Below, in pieces: positions 34,231 through 46,056 of a stretch of 64,000 nucleotides of DNA. The notes beneath the pieces are model-generated. The model ran no database searches. It saw only the letters and a program-made list of their open reading frames with translations, and was not told the origin of the DNA. This DNA comes from Azolla caroliniana. Its lineage: Eukaryota > Polypodiophyta. Numbering within the stretch: the stretch's first letter is position 1; each line of letters starts with the position of its first letter. A program made the position numbers and the translations under genes. The stretch covers positions 3,410,001 to 3,474,000 of the forward strand of contig JBHGNT010000012.1 of assembly GCA_043228905.1 (NCBI GenBank), in the 5' to 3' direction.

Positions 34231-35345
34231 GCATGCTTCGACCCATAGAGGATAAGGTTATTGATTATTTTGGCATATCCATTTCCATGGATTTACATGT
34301 AATACTCATTAAAGGTCCATCTTATTCCTTAATATTAAGAAGACCTTGGATGCAAGAATTATATGTAATACATGGTTGGAGTATCATGAACTTATCACCA
34401 TCAAAGGGGTTTAAATCTTCTACGACTTGTATCGACAACAACTAATCAAATTTATAACGGAGAAGGAATCATCTATCAACAATGGCAAGCAAGAAGAGGA
34501 AAGCATAACAATTGATATATCTTCATGAAATAGGGAAAACAAATTGTTCCACGTGGTGTCTAAGGAGGAAGGAGAAGTCATGTCATGAAGACATACATCT
34601 TGGCTTATCATGACATTCATCTTGGCGAACCAGGAATCGAACCCATAACCTCTTGGTTTACATATTGTACTTTAACCATTGTAATAACATATGTGAGATG
34701 TAATCATAATAATTATATGTTTAGTTATTACGAGATATTTAGAACATTCTAGAAGTACAATATGTAAACCAAGAGGTTATGGGTTCGATTCCTGGTTCGC
34801 CAAGATGAATGTCATGATAAGCCAAGATGTATGTCTTCATGACAAGTCATTGGAGAAGTCATTGAAGATGATTTCAAATGATATCCAAGGAGAAGAGCAT
34901 CTAAGGTTTATTTCTCTTCTTTCTAAGCTTCCAAAGTTATTCATAAATGTCTATTCAGATATAAGAGAGAAGATGGCATCAAACACCACATCAAGTTGAA
35001 GGAGAGTGTACCAATTGCCCAAATGCTTCAATAATCAGAGGATGACATCAACTTTCAACCCTTGATTGATTCCACCAAACAAGATGATATTGTAGATGAA
35101 ATAGTCATTTATAAAAAACAAGGTAGTGTGGAGAATGTGGTATGCCAAGAAGGAATTTATATGGGTGAATCAAAGATGAAAGTAATTCAAAAGGTGACAA
35201 CTCCAACAAGTCTCAAAGCTTTGAAGGTATTTGTGCAAAAGGTTCGCTCGCTCGAAAGATTTATTCATATGTTGACATGCTTACTTCTCTCAAGAGTTAT
35301 GTATCCCATGGCCCTATTGTATGGAGAGTTGACGAAGATATAATA
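34231..35345 (+). pseudogene. Gypsy protease end and RT fragment, broken
   Basis: 34237-34400 reads LRPIEDKVIDYFGISISM, then VILIKGPSYSLILRRPWMQE, matching the end of gypsy aspartic protease domains (LLGRPWL). 35160-35300 reads MKVIQKVTTPTSLKALKVF, then RSLERFIHML, like the tail of gypsy RT (IQxMPxPxxLKELRxxxGRL). Most of RT, RNase H and integrase is absent. Confidence 0.68.
34581..34844. repeat. 92 bp inverted repeat with tRNA-like sequence
   Basis: Arms 34581-34672 and 34753-34844 appear perfectly complementary, with an 80 bp spacer. Each arm carries GGTTATGGGTTCGATTCC, a B-box/T-arm-like sequence. The left arm, read on the minus strand, also has an upstream TGGTTAAAG A-box-like sequence. 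Confidence 0.88.
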
Positions 35346-35405
35346 ATTGAGGTAACCTCTTTCTTTGTGTTGACAAGGAGAAAGATGGTGATGGCAATTG
35401 TCAAT

Positions 35406-35426
35406 GTGTGTGTGTGTGTGTGTGTT
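35406..35426. repeat. (TG)n microsatellite
   Basis: About ten GT units. Confidence 0.95.
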
Positions 35427-35612
35427 TAGAAGTGTGAGGTTTTTTCTACCGACTAGCGGGGGTTTTACTCACGTAATTTGTTTCTTTTTTATTTATTCTC
35501 TCCTTCTTTGTCTATAGTCGTGAATAAGGCGAAGGAGAATCTTCGGTTTTATTAGTAGCTTAGGGTTTACCATAAATGGACCGTTCACCAAGAAGCAAGG
35601 GGGAGGGCTAAA

Positions 35613-36239
35613 TGTGAAAGTGTTTTTAGAATTCAAGGTATTGAACACTACAAGAATATAAGTTATGACGCATTCACATCCAAAGGTCAAGAACACGAAC
35701 CAAGGTTTGGACGATAAGTCAAACTAAAAGCAAGACACGTGGAGAAAAGTAAAAGAAGAAAAAAGCAGGCCACCAAAATACAGTATGAAACGAACACTCA
35801 TAACTCATTCGTCTGGAAGCCAAATATCATGTTCAAATATATCTTCGAAATCTTGTAAAGAGAGCTATGCGTAGCTTTTTAAATCTCTAAATTTGGATAT
35901 CAGATGAGGGAGATATGACGATTAGAATATTGTTGTGTCATAGCTAAGAATAGGAGATGGAAAAGCTCTAAAAAAAGGGTGGAAAAGAAAGCAAGGGAAA
36001 CTTATCTAGTAGAGGAGAACTTCATATAAAGAAAGAAGAGTAAGGTGGTGGTGAAGGGTCTCTTTCTTGTGGTGATTTCTTTCCAATTCATGTAGTGTTG
36101 TTTGAGTTATTATCAATAGATATTTGTAGTTGTATCTTCTTTCTTTCTTCCTTCTATCATGATCATTCATGATCAATAGATCTGTGTAGTTTTATATTTA
36201 TATTTCTTTATATCTTTTGTTTCTATCATCACTCTTTCA
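35613..36239 (+). repeat. 3' LTR of gypsy element
   Basis: 627 bp, partner of 18575-19156, followed by the duplication CTAAT. Confidence 0.93.
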
Positions 36240-36939
36240 CTAATGTTAAGCATATGTTTGTTCCACATGAAATTACCTTGACAAATGCATCCAAACGAAC
36301 ACACATTTTATCCATGAAAATTGTGACATTGATTTCTATATTTTTAATTTCTAATTTCTAAGTCATAACATTGTTTATATTTTTTGGCTCTTTTTATTTT
36401 CATTCATAAGTTATAATACATCAATTTTTTTGGAGTTACAAATTAATGATTCCATTCTTGAATTATTGAACCATACTCGAGCATAAACATGTTCTTGAGC
36501 ACAAATGAGGTGCGCAATGATTAGGACTCTATCGCAAAACTTATACTAATATACCCACTCTTAAGTCAAGGAAGACATGTATTTCTCTTTAGAACTGGAC
36601 CTATGTAACCTTTTATATGTTTTTCATGTCCTCTTCACTCTATCTTTATATTTCTCAATAGTACAATATATGACGAGGCTTATCCATTGTCTAACACTAC
36701 ATAGTGGGGAAATATCTTATATTGTGGCCCTAAGCACGTATTTAATGCTTAAAAGGCTGGTCTTAATGCTAACTAATTAGAGTTGGCATTCAAATTCTTG
36801 ACATATAAAAGTATTATATGTTAATGTTACTATTGAGAGTTGTCCCTTAATATGATATTGAGAGTGTTTTAGTCATGATCACATGTCATTCAATATATCG
36901 GCAATGCTAACCATATATTTGAGCAATATGATTTGTCAA

Positions 36940-37105
36940 TGCCAAGTCAAAAGATCCTTACTGGAGGACACAATCGCAAAAATGACTTTAATATTGTCCA
37001 TAGAGTAAAGCAACGGAAGAGCATGTATAAATAAGCTCCTCATAGGATGCAAATATAATATTTGCCATCATTACAAAGAACAAGGTCCCACTTAAGAAGT
37101 ACAAT
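36940..37105 (+). promoter_or_regulatory. Orphan copy of the PGG gene promoter region
   Basis: The stretch from GATTTGTCAATGCCAAGTCA through CGCAAAAATGA, a TATAAATA box near 37025 and TTACAAAGAACAAGG aligns with 41820-42010 just upstream of the PGG gene, but no coding sequence follows. Confidence 0.6.
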
Positions 37106-37235
37106 GCAAACTAGGATGAGAATGGAGTGATGTGCTAGGAAGCTCCAGAATCAAGAAGCCAACTAGTAGCTTCATCCATAGTAACCAAAACTTAAGCTTC
37201 AATTGTGCTCTCAAAAGTAATGATGTTTACCTTAA
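37105..37235 (-). pseudogene. Copia protease relic
   Basis: The minus strand reads VTMDEATSWLLDSGAS, then a stop, then HITPF, the copia gag-protease junction. A related relic is at 39857-39990. Confidence 0.7.
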
Positions 37236-38718
37236 TTGGTGAATAATCCTTAGTCACATCGATGTGAGCCATATCCCAAGCATTACTCCCCTAGAACTTG
37301 ATTCTTAAATTTCGTTATGCTCCATTCTCTGATTTTTATGTTGTCAGTGCTAATTATGTCATCATTTGAATATGCTCCACTTTTGATCCAAAATCAGTAA
37401 CAAAATATCTTAGGGTAAAAAAAGGAATGATCTTTTACAAAATCTAAGAGACTATTTTGATTGTTACTTTTTCTTCGAATAGATTGCTCGGTTACACTGC
37501 AGCAATGTTAAAATTATATCTCTCAAACAAATGAAACATTAATCCCAATAATAATATTCTCACATAAAATGGGAGTTTATAACCTCATGTTTTGCTTTTT
37601 TTCGTGAAGGAAATTTAGGAATCATCTAAACCCTAATGAGGCATTTTTACTAGCAAAAATGTATGTCTATCAAGAGTTTTCTCTTATTAAGATTTTCTGA
37701 GGTGAGAGTTTTGGTATTCAAAGGTTACGTGACATCACATGACGTGGCCTCATGATTCGTCCAAGAATATCACTAGTAGTAGTTTAGTATACATATTGCT
37801 AATGTTAAGCATGTGTTAAAATTTTGTGTTTGTTCTGCATGAAATTAGCTTGACCAATGCATTGTGACCTTGTTTTCTCTATTTTCAAATTTTAAATTTT
37901 GAGCTCTTTTAACGTTTTAAAATTTTTTGGCTCCTTTTATATTTGTATTCGGAAGTTGTAATACATTAAGTCTTGTTGGAGTTACAAATTAATGATTTCT
38001 ATTATTCTTTGGGTTTTTATATTCCATTCAAGAATTAGTCAAATCATTCTAGAGCATAATCATGTTCTTGACTGCAAATGATTTGCACTATGATTAGGAT
38101 GTTACTGCAAAGGTTATATAAATATACCCACTCCTAAGTCAACGAAGACATGTATTTCTCTTTAGGAGTGGACCTTGTGACCTATTATATATTTTTCATG
38201 TCTCTTTCACGGTATAGTATGTAATATACTTAAATGCATTGGCAAACTTTCTTTTCCATTCGAATGCAGACGAATAAGTATGTTATCAAAACATTCTTAT
38301 GTTTTTTTTACACTTTTTACATTAACTTTCTTAACGTAAAATAATTTACCTTATAATAAATAATGAATTCAAAAGTATGGTATTTACCATACTTCAAGGG
38401 TGTTTACCATACTCGAATGATTGAAACATTTTCGAATGCGAATGCACATATGGTACGTATGGTTCATACTATGCAAATTTCACCCTTATCATCACATGTG
38501 ATTATCATATTCACAATAGTACAATATACTACGAGGTTTATGCATTGCCAAACACTACATAGTGGGGAAATACCTTATATTTTGGTCCTAAGCATATGTG
38601 TTGACTGACATATGTGATGACGGGCATATGATAGGATCACATGTCATTTAATATATCGGCAATGATAACCATATGTTTGACCAATATGATTTCTTGACAC
38701 CAAGTCAAGAGATCCGTA

Positions 38719-38895
38719 GTGGAGAGAAGAAGACCCAACTTCTCCTTGTCTCATGCATTCACAGGCTTGAGGAGAAACAAGACCTCGCCCGTGTCAAGCA
38801 CCAGCTTGTTGAGCTTTGAGAGTTGCACAAAACGCTTCTCAAATTCTTGGAGTAGTGCAATGATATCATTGAAGACAGTTATTCTAGAATTGAAC
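38719..38895 (-). pseudogene. Gypsy-type gag fragment
   Basis: The minus strand reads IIALLQEFEKRFVQLSKLNK and LVLDTGEVLFLLKPVNA, like the Gag at 50252 (LQEFEKQF...LDR..VLNFLK). One stop. Confidence 0.62.
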
Positions 38896-39189
38896 TCTAG
38901 AATATACCTCTTACTAGAATTGAATGGCTCTATCCACTAGGCCGTTCAATTTAAAAATAATAATAATAGTTTTATATCCCGAGATTTACATCTTATCTCT
39001 CTCCTCTTTTTCCTTCCTCCCACGTGCTACTCCTCTCTCACACTTTTTCTCCCACGCCATCACACCACTCTTTTGCCCTCGTTCACATGCATTTCCCACA
39101 CTCAACACGCCACACCACGAAACCATCTCTAGGGAGGTCCATATTTCTCTAAATTTGATCTCCATACAAGGTACCATTAAATTCGTATA
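38896..39189. other. Unassigned stretch before gypsy RT relic
   Basis: AT-rich, then a CT-rich tract (38990-39110). No recognised gene. Confidence 0.4.
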
Positions 39190-39845
39190 AGTGAGGAGGA
39201 TGTTTCTAAAATGGTATTTCGTATGCATTATGGTCATTATGAGTTTTCAGTCATGCCTTTTTGTTTGATCAATGCTCCAACCACCTTTCAGCAGGAAATG
39301 AATGACAGCTTCTAAGAACAACTCGGAAAATTTGTCGTTATTTTCTTGAATGAGAATCTAGTTTATAGCCTTTCATTGGAAGAACATGGCAAATATGTCT
39401 GCTTTGTTTTAGAAAAATTGCACAACAAACAATTCTACATGAAGATATCTAAATATGAGTTCTTCAAGAAATCAATTACATATCTCAGACATATCATAAC
39501 TGAATGAGGAGTCAAAATTGATCCTTCTTGCATCAAGAGCATCAAACTTTGGCCCACTCTTTGGAATATTCGAGAAGTTCGATCATTCCTTTGTTTTGTT
39601 GTGTTTTCTTTTAAATCTCTTCGCAATTACTCGCAATTGATAATGCCTTGTACTATAATTTCTACTTAAAGGTCAAATTGTGTAAGTCTACAAAACCGAT
39701 AATATGGAATGCTACATTAGACTTTGCCTTTAAGGAACTCATAGATCAAGTGTGGAAAGCTGCTTCACTTCTGTTACCAGATCCTTCGAAACTTTTTCAC
39801 GTTGAAACTTATGCAAGTCATTGTGCTATAGATGTTGTTTTCTAG
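39190..39845 (+). pseudogene. Ty3/gypsy RT and RNase H start, broken
   Basis: It reads EDVSKMVFRMHYGHYEFSVM, PFCLINAPTTFQQEMND, VVIFLNENLVYS (catalytic YLDD degraded to FLNE), LEKLHNKQFYMKISKYEFF, then RNase H start KLFHVETYASHCAIDVVF. Several stops. It lies between two duplicated units. Confidence 0.85.
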
Positions 39846-39856
39846 CAAGATGTTGT

Positions 39857-41820
39857 TACTAGGATGAGACAGGAGTGATGTGCTAGGAAGCTCCGGAATC
39901 AAGAAGCCAACTAGTAGCTTCATGTGTAGTAAATAAAACTTAAGCTTCAATTGTGCTCTCCAAAATAACCATGTTGACCTTCATTCGTGAATAAGTCACA
40001 TCGACATGAGCCATATCCCAAGCATAAAACTCTCCTAGAACTTGGTTCTTTAATTTTGTTATGTTCCATTCTCCGATTTTTATGTCGTAGGTGGTAATAA
40101 CTTCATCATTTGGATATCCTCCACTTTTGATCCAAAACCACTAACAAAATATGATAGGGTAAAAACTGAATGATGTTTTACAAAATTTAAGAGACTATTG
40201 TGATTGTTACTTTTTCTTGGAGAAGATTGCTCGGTTACATTACAACAACGTTATAATCATATCTCTCAAACAAATAAAACATTAATCCCAATAATAATAT
40301 TCTCACATAAAATGGGAGTTTACAATCTCATGTTTGCTTTCTTACGTGTATGCGATTTAGGAATCATCTTACCCTAATTAGGCATTTTTACTAACAAACA
40401 TGTATGTGATCACCATTCTGATCAAGCGTTAAATTCTCTTAATAAGATTTTCCAAGGTGACAGTTTTGGTATCCAAAAGCTACATGATATCACATGAGTT
40501 GACCTCATGATTTGTCACCTCATAATTCATCGAAAAAGAACACTCGTAGTAGTTTAGTATATTGCTAATGTTAAGCATGTGTTAAAAAATTTTGTTTGTA
40601 TCACATGAAATTACCTTGAAAAATTTATCTAAACGAACATATATTTTATCCATGAAAATCATTAGATTGATTACTATATTTTTATTTTTTTATTTCTAAG
40701 TCGTAACATTTTTAAAAAATGTGTGCTTTTTATTTTTACTCATAAATTGTAATACATAAGTTTTTTGGAGTTAGAAATTAATGATTCCATTCTTGAATTA
40801 TTGAATCATTCTCGAGCACGAATGGTTTGCTCTAGGATTAAGATGTTGTTGCAATACTTATACTAATATATCCACTCTTAAGTCAACGAAGTCATGTTTT
40901 CTTTTTCGGAGTGGGTATATTAGTATAAGTATTGCGACAACGTCCTAATCATAGTTCATTGAAATAGAACACTAGTAGTAGTTTAGTAGATTGCTAATGT
41001 TAAGCATGTGTTTAAAAATTTTGTTTGTATCACATGAAATTATCTTCACAAATGTATCTAAACGAACACACATTTTATCCATGAAAGTCATGACATTGTT
41101 TGCTATATTTTTATTTTTTAATTTCTACATCGTAACATTTTTTTAAATTTTTGCCTTTTATATTTTTACTCATAAATTGTAATACATTAAGTTATTTGGA
41201 GTTAGAAATTAATGATTCCATTCTTGAATTATTGAATCATTCTCGAACACGAATGGTTTTCCCTATGATTAGGACATTGTCGCAATACTTATAAGTTATA
41301 CTTAAATATCCATTCCTAAGTCAATGAAGACATGTATTTCTCTTTAGGAGTGGACCTATCTAACCTTTTCTATATATATATATATATATAGTTTTCATGT
41401 CCTTTTCATTCTTATCTTTATATTTCTCAATAGTACAATATACTATGAGGCTTATGCATTGTCTAAAACTACATGGTGGGGGAATACCTTATATTTTGGT
41501 CCTAATCATGTATTTAATGATTGAAAGTCTGGTCTTAATGCTTGCTAATTAGAGTTGGCATTCAGATTCTTGACAAATAAAAGTATTATATGTTAATGTT
41601 ACTATCGAGAGTTGTCCCTTAATAGAGATTGATGGTTAAATTAGTCTATGAAGATAAGGCTACACAAGATCATATGGGGATACCTCATGATTACTCGGAA
41701 GAGAATACTTGCCATCATTGTATATACCGAGAATGCGAACCCTATGTGTTGACCAGCATATGCCAGAATCACAATGTCATTTAATATATCGGCAATGCGC
41801 TAACCATATGTTTGACCAAT
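39857..41820. repeat. Third duplicated non-coding unit, with an internal partial duplication
   Basis: It starts with a copia protease relic (39857-39990, minus) and follows the same order as 37105-38715. A segment around GTAGTTTAGTA..ATTGCTAATGTTAAGC is itself doubled (40550 and 40975). A (TA)n tract is at 41371-41391. It ends next to the PGG gene promoter. Confidence 0.7.
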
Positions 41821-41929
41821 ATGATTTCTCGACGCTAAGTCACGAGGTCCTCAGTGGAGGGAGGACGGAGTCGCAAAAATGATGTTAAGATAATATTATT
41901 ATCCAAAAGTAAAGAAAGCCAAGGAAGGG

Positions 41930-41938
41930 TATATATAA
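41930..41938 (+). promoter_or_regulatory. TATA box of the PGG gene
   Basis: TATATATAA, 88-96 bases before the ATG at 42026, giving a plausible 5' UTR of about 60 nt. Confidence 0.72.
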
Positions 41939-42025
41939 GTAACCAAATGCAATATTTGGCATGATTACAAAGAAACCCAAGGTTCCACTTCAGGAGTACA
42001 AGGGCAAAATTTAACAATCCTGAAG

Positions 42026-43015
42026 ATGGCTCAACGTGCAGGAAATGCTGCTGACCAGGAGCTATCACTTGTGGTGCAGAAGGCCCTGGAGTGGGAGATC
42101 GACATGGCTAAGGGCTTCCTAGTAGGCTATGAGAAGCTCCTATCTGCCCATTCCTTCCTCCTCTCCATCGTCGCCACCATAAATTTCATCTGCTTCCTGC
42201 AGCCGCCGAAAGGCTGGAACGAGAGCGACATCGCTACTCCCAATGGGGCACCCCCACCCCCACCAATGAACACCAAGGGTGTGATGTACGATACCGGATC
42301 CATCGAGGCCTTCTCCATCACCAACAGCCTCTCCCTCTACTGCGCGATCTCGGGCCTGCTCTTCTACGTCTATTGTAGCAGCCCCGCATTGCTTTCCTCC
42401 TCCATACCATTCGAGCTACCTCCCGCCGCCGCGGACAACAATGCCTGCCCCTGCACGAAGAAACCTCCCACCACGGACAGAAGAATGTCGGCGCGCGCCC
42501 GCAATGGGCCATCACCTCCCACGGACAACAACAACAACGCGGACAGAAAAGTTGTCTGCACCTGCACTGAGGGTATAATGGAAATTCTCGACAATGTCCG
42601 CGCCTGCTTCCGTCGTGTGATACTGCCTAGCATACGTAGGCGTGCCATTATCTTGTCCTGCTTCCTCGCTACCGCCCTCACCTTCTCGGTCATGGCATTC
42701 ATAGCTTCGGGCTTCGCGGCCACATCACTACACGAGCGCTGGCACTATGTCGTCCTCCCCGGCATCCCGGGCTGCATTCTGGTGCTCGTCTGCTTCGTGC
42801 TCGCTCTCCTCAAGCATTCCCACGATCTCGATTTCGAGCTGCACTTCGACAACTATTGGAAGCACATTGTGAAGATGGACATGCCGGCCATCGTGCAGAT
42901 CGAATACAAGACTTGCCAGATATTGGACTACACCCCGATCCGCTGCCCCTCATGTTTCTCTTTCCGATCAAATCAAAGTCTTTGTAATAAATACCCCCCA
43001 CCTGAATATGCTTAA
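42026..43015 (+). CDS. PGG-domain-like four-span membrane protein
   Basis: 329 residues, intronless, uninterrupted. Predicted membrane segments at about 41-58 (AHSFLLSIVATINFICFL), 97-117 (SLSLYCAISGLLFYVYC), 212-236 (AIILSCFLATALTFSVMAFI) and 248-268 (PGCILVLVCFVLALL). The first is followed by QPPKGW and an ITNSLSLY segment, which matches the plant PGG domain (PPGG, then SN(T/S)LAF) usually found at the C-terminus of ankyrin-repeat membrane proteins. No ankyrin repeats here, and the middle loop is a Pro/Asn-rich, probably disordered insert. Function unknown; the family is linked to stress and immunity in plants. A broken partial copy is at 45440. GC content is higher than its surroundings. 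The ATG fits the TATA box. Confidence 0.82.
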   Translation: MAQRAGNAADQELSLVVQKALEWEIDMAKGFLVGYEKLLSAHSFLLSIVATINFICFLQPPKGWNESDIATPNGAPPPPPMNTKGVMYDTGSIEAFSITNSLSLYCAISGLLFYVYCSSPALLSSSIPFELPPAAADNNACPCTKKPPTTDRRMSARARNGPSPPTDNNNNADRKVVCTCTEGIMEILDNVRACFRRVILPSIRRRAIILSCFLATALTFSVMAFIASGFAATSLHERWHYVVLPGIPGCILVLVCFVLALLKHSHDLDFELHFDNYWKHIVKMDMPAIVQIEYKTCQILDYTPIRCPSCFSFRSNQSLCNKYPPPEYA

Positions 43016-43692
43016 TCATTACTCCTCTTAATATCACTTCCTATCTAATCATATCGACTATCTGCTACTGAATTGCTGCTATATTTTTCAGACCTAATTT
43101 CATTACGAAATATCTAAATAAAAAAGGAAAGCTTTATCCTACGCTTGCATATCTTCTATCGTCTCACAACATCACCAAATAAAAAGGTCATCGATTTCTT
43201 CCTTCCTTCCATAGATTCGAAGGAAAATGAAGAAATTCCCTTCTTTGCCGAAAATGGCTTGTAAATCTTCTTTTGGGATTGCAAAACTATAGGCTCCCAT
43301 GAAATCAATCTACTCCAAGCTGAATTTCCCTTATACCAAAATTCCATAATCCAACTTCTTTCCTGCATGGAGTTGCCATGCACCTTCTTTATGTATGAAT
43401 GAATGAATGCTTTGGCGAGTAGTGGGGCTTTAAATTTCTTTCCATTTTCTGTGATTGCTTGTTTTTCTTCGTAGATCAACTAAATTTACACACCGAATAG
43501 ACTTAATTCCTTTGGGAAATTTTCACGGGCTATTAATCCTAACTTTTCGTAACAGGGTTTGGCTATACATACGAAGCCTAACTACCCCCATTAGACACAT
43601 CATTCGACTACGTCGAGACTATCATGATCTTGTGGTGATCATACGCCTATAATGAGAGTACAAGTATGATCTTGTGGTAAACATACTCTTAT
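43016..43692. other. Downstream of PGG gene; possible old LINE piece
   Basis: 3' flank. A 107-codon minus-strand frame (43156-43479) has SWIMEFWYKGNSAWSRLISW, weakly like the region after RT in L1-type ORF2. I am not confident. Confidence 0.3.
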
Positions 43693-44074
43693 CGCAGATT
43701 TCCTGGCCGAAGATTTGGTAAACACTTTTGGATATTTGGACAAATTTCATGCGCCCTATCCGACAATGCCTATTTTCTCCAATGGACACAATTTTGGGCA
43801 CTTTGGACCATTTGGACAGCCCGCAATAATAAGGTCTTTGATCGAAACCAACTGCATGAAGTTAGCTTCTTTAAGCAATCCCCCAAGCAATCTTTATTTG
43901 ATTGTTTCCAACTTAGAGACATCACACTCCAAATTTACAACCTTTTCTTTGAGTGCTTTTAAGCTCTTTAGTGTCTAATTGACACTTGTATATTTGTCTT
44001 TATTCTTTGTGGGTTTTCACCTCACTTTGAGGTTTCCCACTAGTAATAAAAGTGTTACTAAAAAAAAAAAAAAG
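43693..44074 (+). mobile_element. 5'-truncated L1-type LINE
   Basis: A 10 bp target duplication ATACTCTTAT at 43683-43692 and 44075-44084, a 14 bp poly(A) at 44060-44073, and a coding remnant reading FWALWTIWTARNNKVFDRN near 43790-43850, the conserved C-terminal tail of plant L1 ORF2. About 380 bp, so the copy arose by incomplete reverse transcription. Confidence 0.85.
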
Positions 44075-44084
44075 ATACTCTTAT

Positions 44085-45010
44085 AATGAGAGTACAAGTA
44101 CCAGGTACAACTCGATACCATGGTGGCGGTATGCGACGCCTATCAAGGCTTGAGTCTATCTCGATCCCTTTGCTACAGGGTGGTCAAGTGAATCAATCGA
44201 TGTTCGTTCGAGCTTGATCCAAAAATTCATAAAAAAGGAACATCGGTATTTCTGTTTTTTTTAATATTTTATTCTCTCTTCTCCCATTCTCGATCATGTT
44301 TAAATCGATATGTTAAAATGTAAATGATTCAATTATGTTGTATTGGTCATAGTTTGTTCATATAAAACGTACATATATATGTGTATGAGGTCAATACCTC
44401 AATTGCCATGTATTTTATATGCGATGTATGTTGTATGCGTAAGAGGTCAATACCTCAATTAAGCATTACATACACTCTCTCTTTTTTAAAAGAAAGATAC
44501 ACGTTAGTATATTACTTGAGAAATGTACATAGAGAAAACTACATACACTCTTTTTGGATGTTGCATGTGCATAGAGGCTACATACCTTGATTACACATCT
44601 CGATTACATTGTTCCTTGGTTTAGGTTTTGTTAACAATTCTTTTATATATACATATGTGATCACATGTATACGTATGTGATCGTATACATGTCATAAACA
44701 TATGATGTATATATTAGGAATTTGTTACATGGTATTGGTATGTCGAATGTTGTCCTTTTCGAGGTAAGGATCTTGGTGGCCATCTTCACATTTTTGGTGG
44801 AGAAGTCTTAGTCACCGTCCTTTTTTAACAAAAACAATTTGTTATACCCCTTGGTCACCTCGTTTTGCCAAACATAACAATTAAACACGCATGTCCACAA
44901 TGATGTTGTGGGTGTAAGGGCATGACCCACTTCGTACAAGGTCGCTCTCATGAACCCGCATCCAACATTCCACACTCGTTACGTGAGACCACTATGGGTT
45001 TCGCTAACAA
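44085..45010. other. AT-rich intergenic stretch
   Basis: No gene. It holds a doubled GAGGTCAATACCTCAATT (44388 and 44442) and a palindromic ATGTGATCACAT near 44655. Confidence 0.4.
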
Positions 45011-45014
45011 TCAG

Positions 45015-45420
45015 CAACGGTTCAGTTCAGTTCGAGGATGTCAAAACCGAACAGTTTAAAACTTTTGAAACTTGAACCGAACCACGAAACCGTTAAAAAA
45101 AATTCAAACAATTAAAACTGCGGTTTTGTGGTTCACTTTTGGTTTTCAACTTAGGTCAAAATTCAAATTTTAAATTTTTAAAATTTTCATTATGTAAAAA
45201 TTTTAAAGATTTTCCTAAATGTGAGAATAAGGGTTGAAAATGAAAAAAAAAATTATAATTTATAAATTTTTTTAAAAATAATAAAAAATCGTGAAACCGT
45301 GGTTTCTAACTCTTGAAACCGAACCTAAACTAAACTAAACCATTTTAAAAAACCTAAACCTATCCAAGCTGAACTGTTTAAACCGTTAAACCGTGGTTTC
45401 GCAGTTCAGTTCAGTTCAAA
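45015..45420. repeat. Fold-back element (MITE-like) rich in GGTTCAGTTCAG / AAACCG
   Basis: Both ends carry GTTCAGTTCAGTTC. The body is full of AACCGAAC, AAACCGTGGTTT and GCGGTTTTGTGG in both orientations around an AT-rich centre. No clear target duplication. Confidence 0.55.
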
Positions 45421-45439
45421 CTAAATCATTGCCGACTGT

Positions 45440-45610
45440 TAGGTCTAGCCTTTGGGAGGTTGCAAGATAGCGATGAATTTTATAGTGTCCATGATGGACA
45501 AAGAGGAAGGAATGGGCAGATAGGAGCTTCTCATAGTTGAGGAGGAATCCCCTGGCCATGTTGATCTCCCAAACCCTAAAAGTCGACACATGATGGTGAG
45601 TTGAGTGGGT
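45440..45610 (-). pseudogene. PGG gene fragment
   Basis: The minus strand reads, over two frames, EINMARGFLLNYEKLLSAHS and then IKFIAILQPPKG, matching residues about 24-63 of the protein at 42026. At least one frameshift. The rest of the gene is absent. Confidence 0.82.
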
Positions 45611-45689
45611 TGTTGACCACGTGTACTTCTCACGGCTACAATGCCTCGGTTTGAAGTAGTGTTCTCGGTCACTTTGTGCTTCCTTTGAA

Positions 45690-46056
45690 CGAAAAGTATG
45701 CACACTAGCCAACCTCCCCTTTCGTTACACTACTACGTGACGAGCTGGACGATGTTTGAGACTACAATAGCCACCTAAGAAGAAGAGGAGACGAAGAAGG
45801 AGAAGCGAAGAATGATATACCTTCACGTAAAAAATGTTAAGGATGAGTTTCAAATGTTGAAAGATGAACACCAAAAGTGAAAATCTCTTCCTTCTCCAAA
45901 ATGCCAATGTCGAAAGAAAACCTTGAAGACAAAGAAAGAAGACTTGAAGAGGAAAAAATATTACAAGACCAAAAGCTCGAAGACGAACAAAAAAAATAAA
46001 AACGTGAGAGCCAAAATGAGCCCTCTTCATTTCCTTTCATAGGGAGAGAGGCGCGT
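45690..46056. other. Flank of element E2, nothing recognised
   Basis: AG-rich, low-complexity coding-like frames on both strands. No motif I trust. Confidence 0.35.

Larger units (their letters stand above)
18575..36239 (+). mobile_element. Ty3/gypsy LTR element carrying nested insertions
   Basis: LTRs 18575-19156 and 35613-36239, exact duplication CTAAT at 18570-18574 and 36240-36244, a primer site after the 5' LTR and a purine tract AAGGGGGAGGGCTAAA before the 3' LTR. Its own interior is about 19157-20772 plus 34237-35612 and holds only gag, protease and a small RT piece, so it is an internally deleted, non-autonomous copy. A DNA transposon sits in the protease region. Confidence 0.93.
36245..38715. 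repeat. Diverged duplicated non-coding units
   Basis: Continuation of the unit cut by gypsy, then another copy starting near 37105. Order within a unit: copia protease relic, AATCCCAATAATAATATTCT, ATTGCTAATGTTAAGCATGT, CCCACTCCTAAGTCAA, AATAGTACAATATA, TTTAATATATCGGCAATG. A third copy is at 39857-41990. No intact gene. Confidence 0.7.

Noticed and set aside
43156-43479. 107-codon minus-strand frame as a gene
   Set aside because: Only a weak likeness to LINE ORF2; kept as an uncertain note, not a gene.
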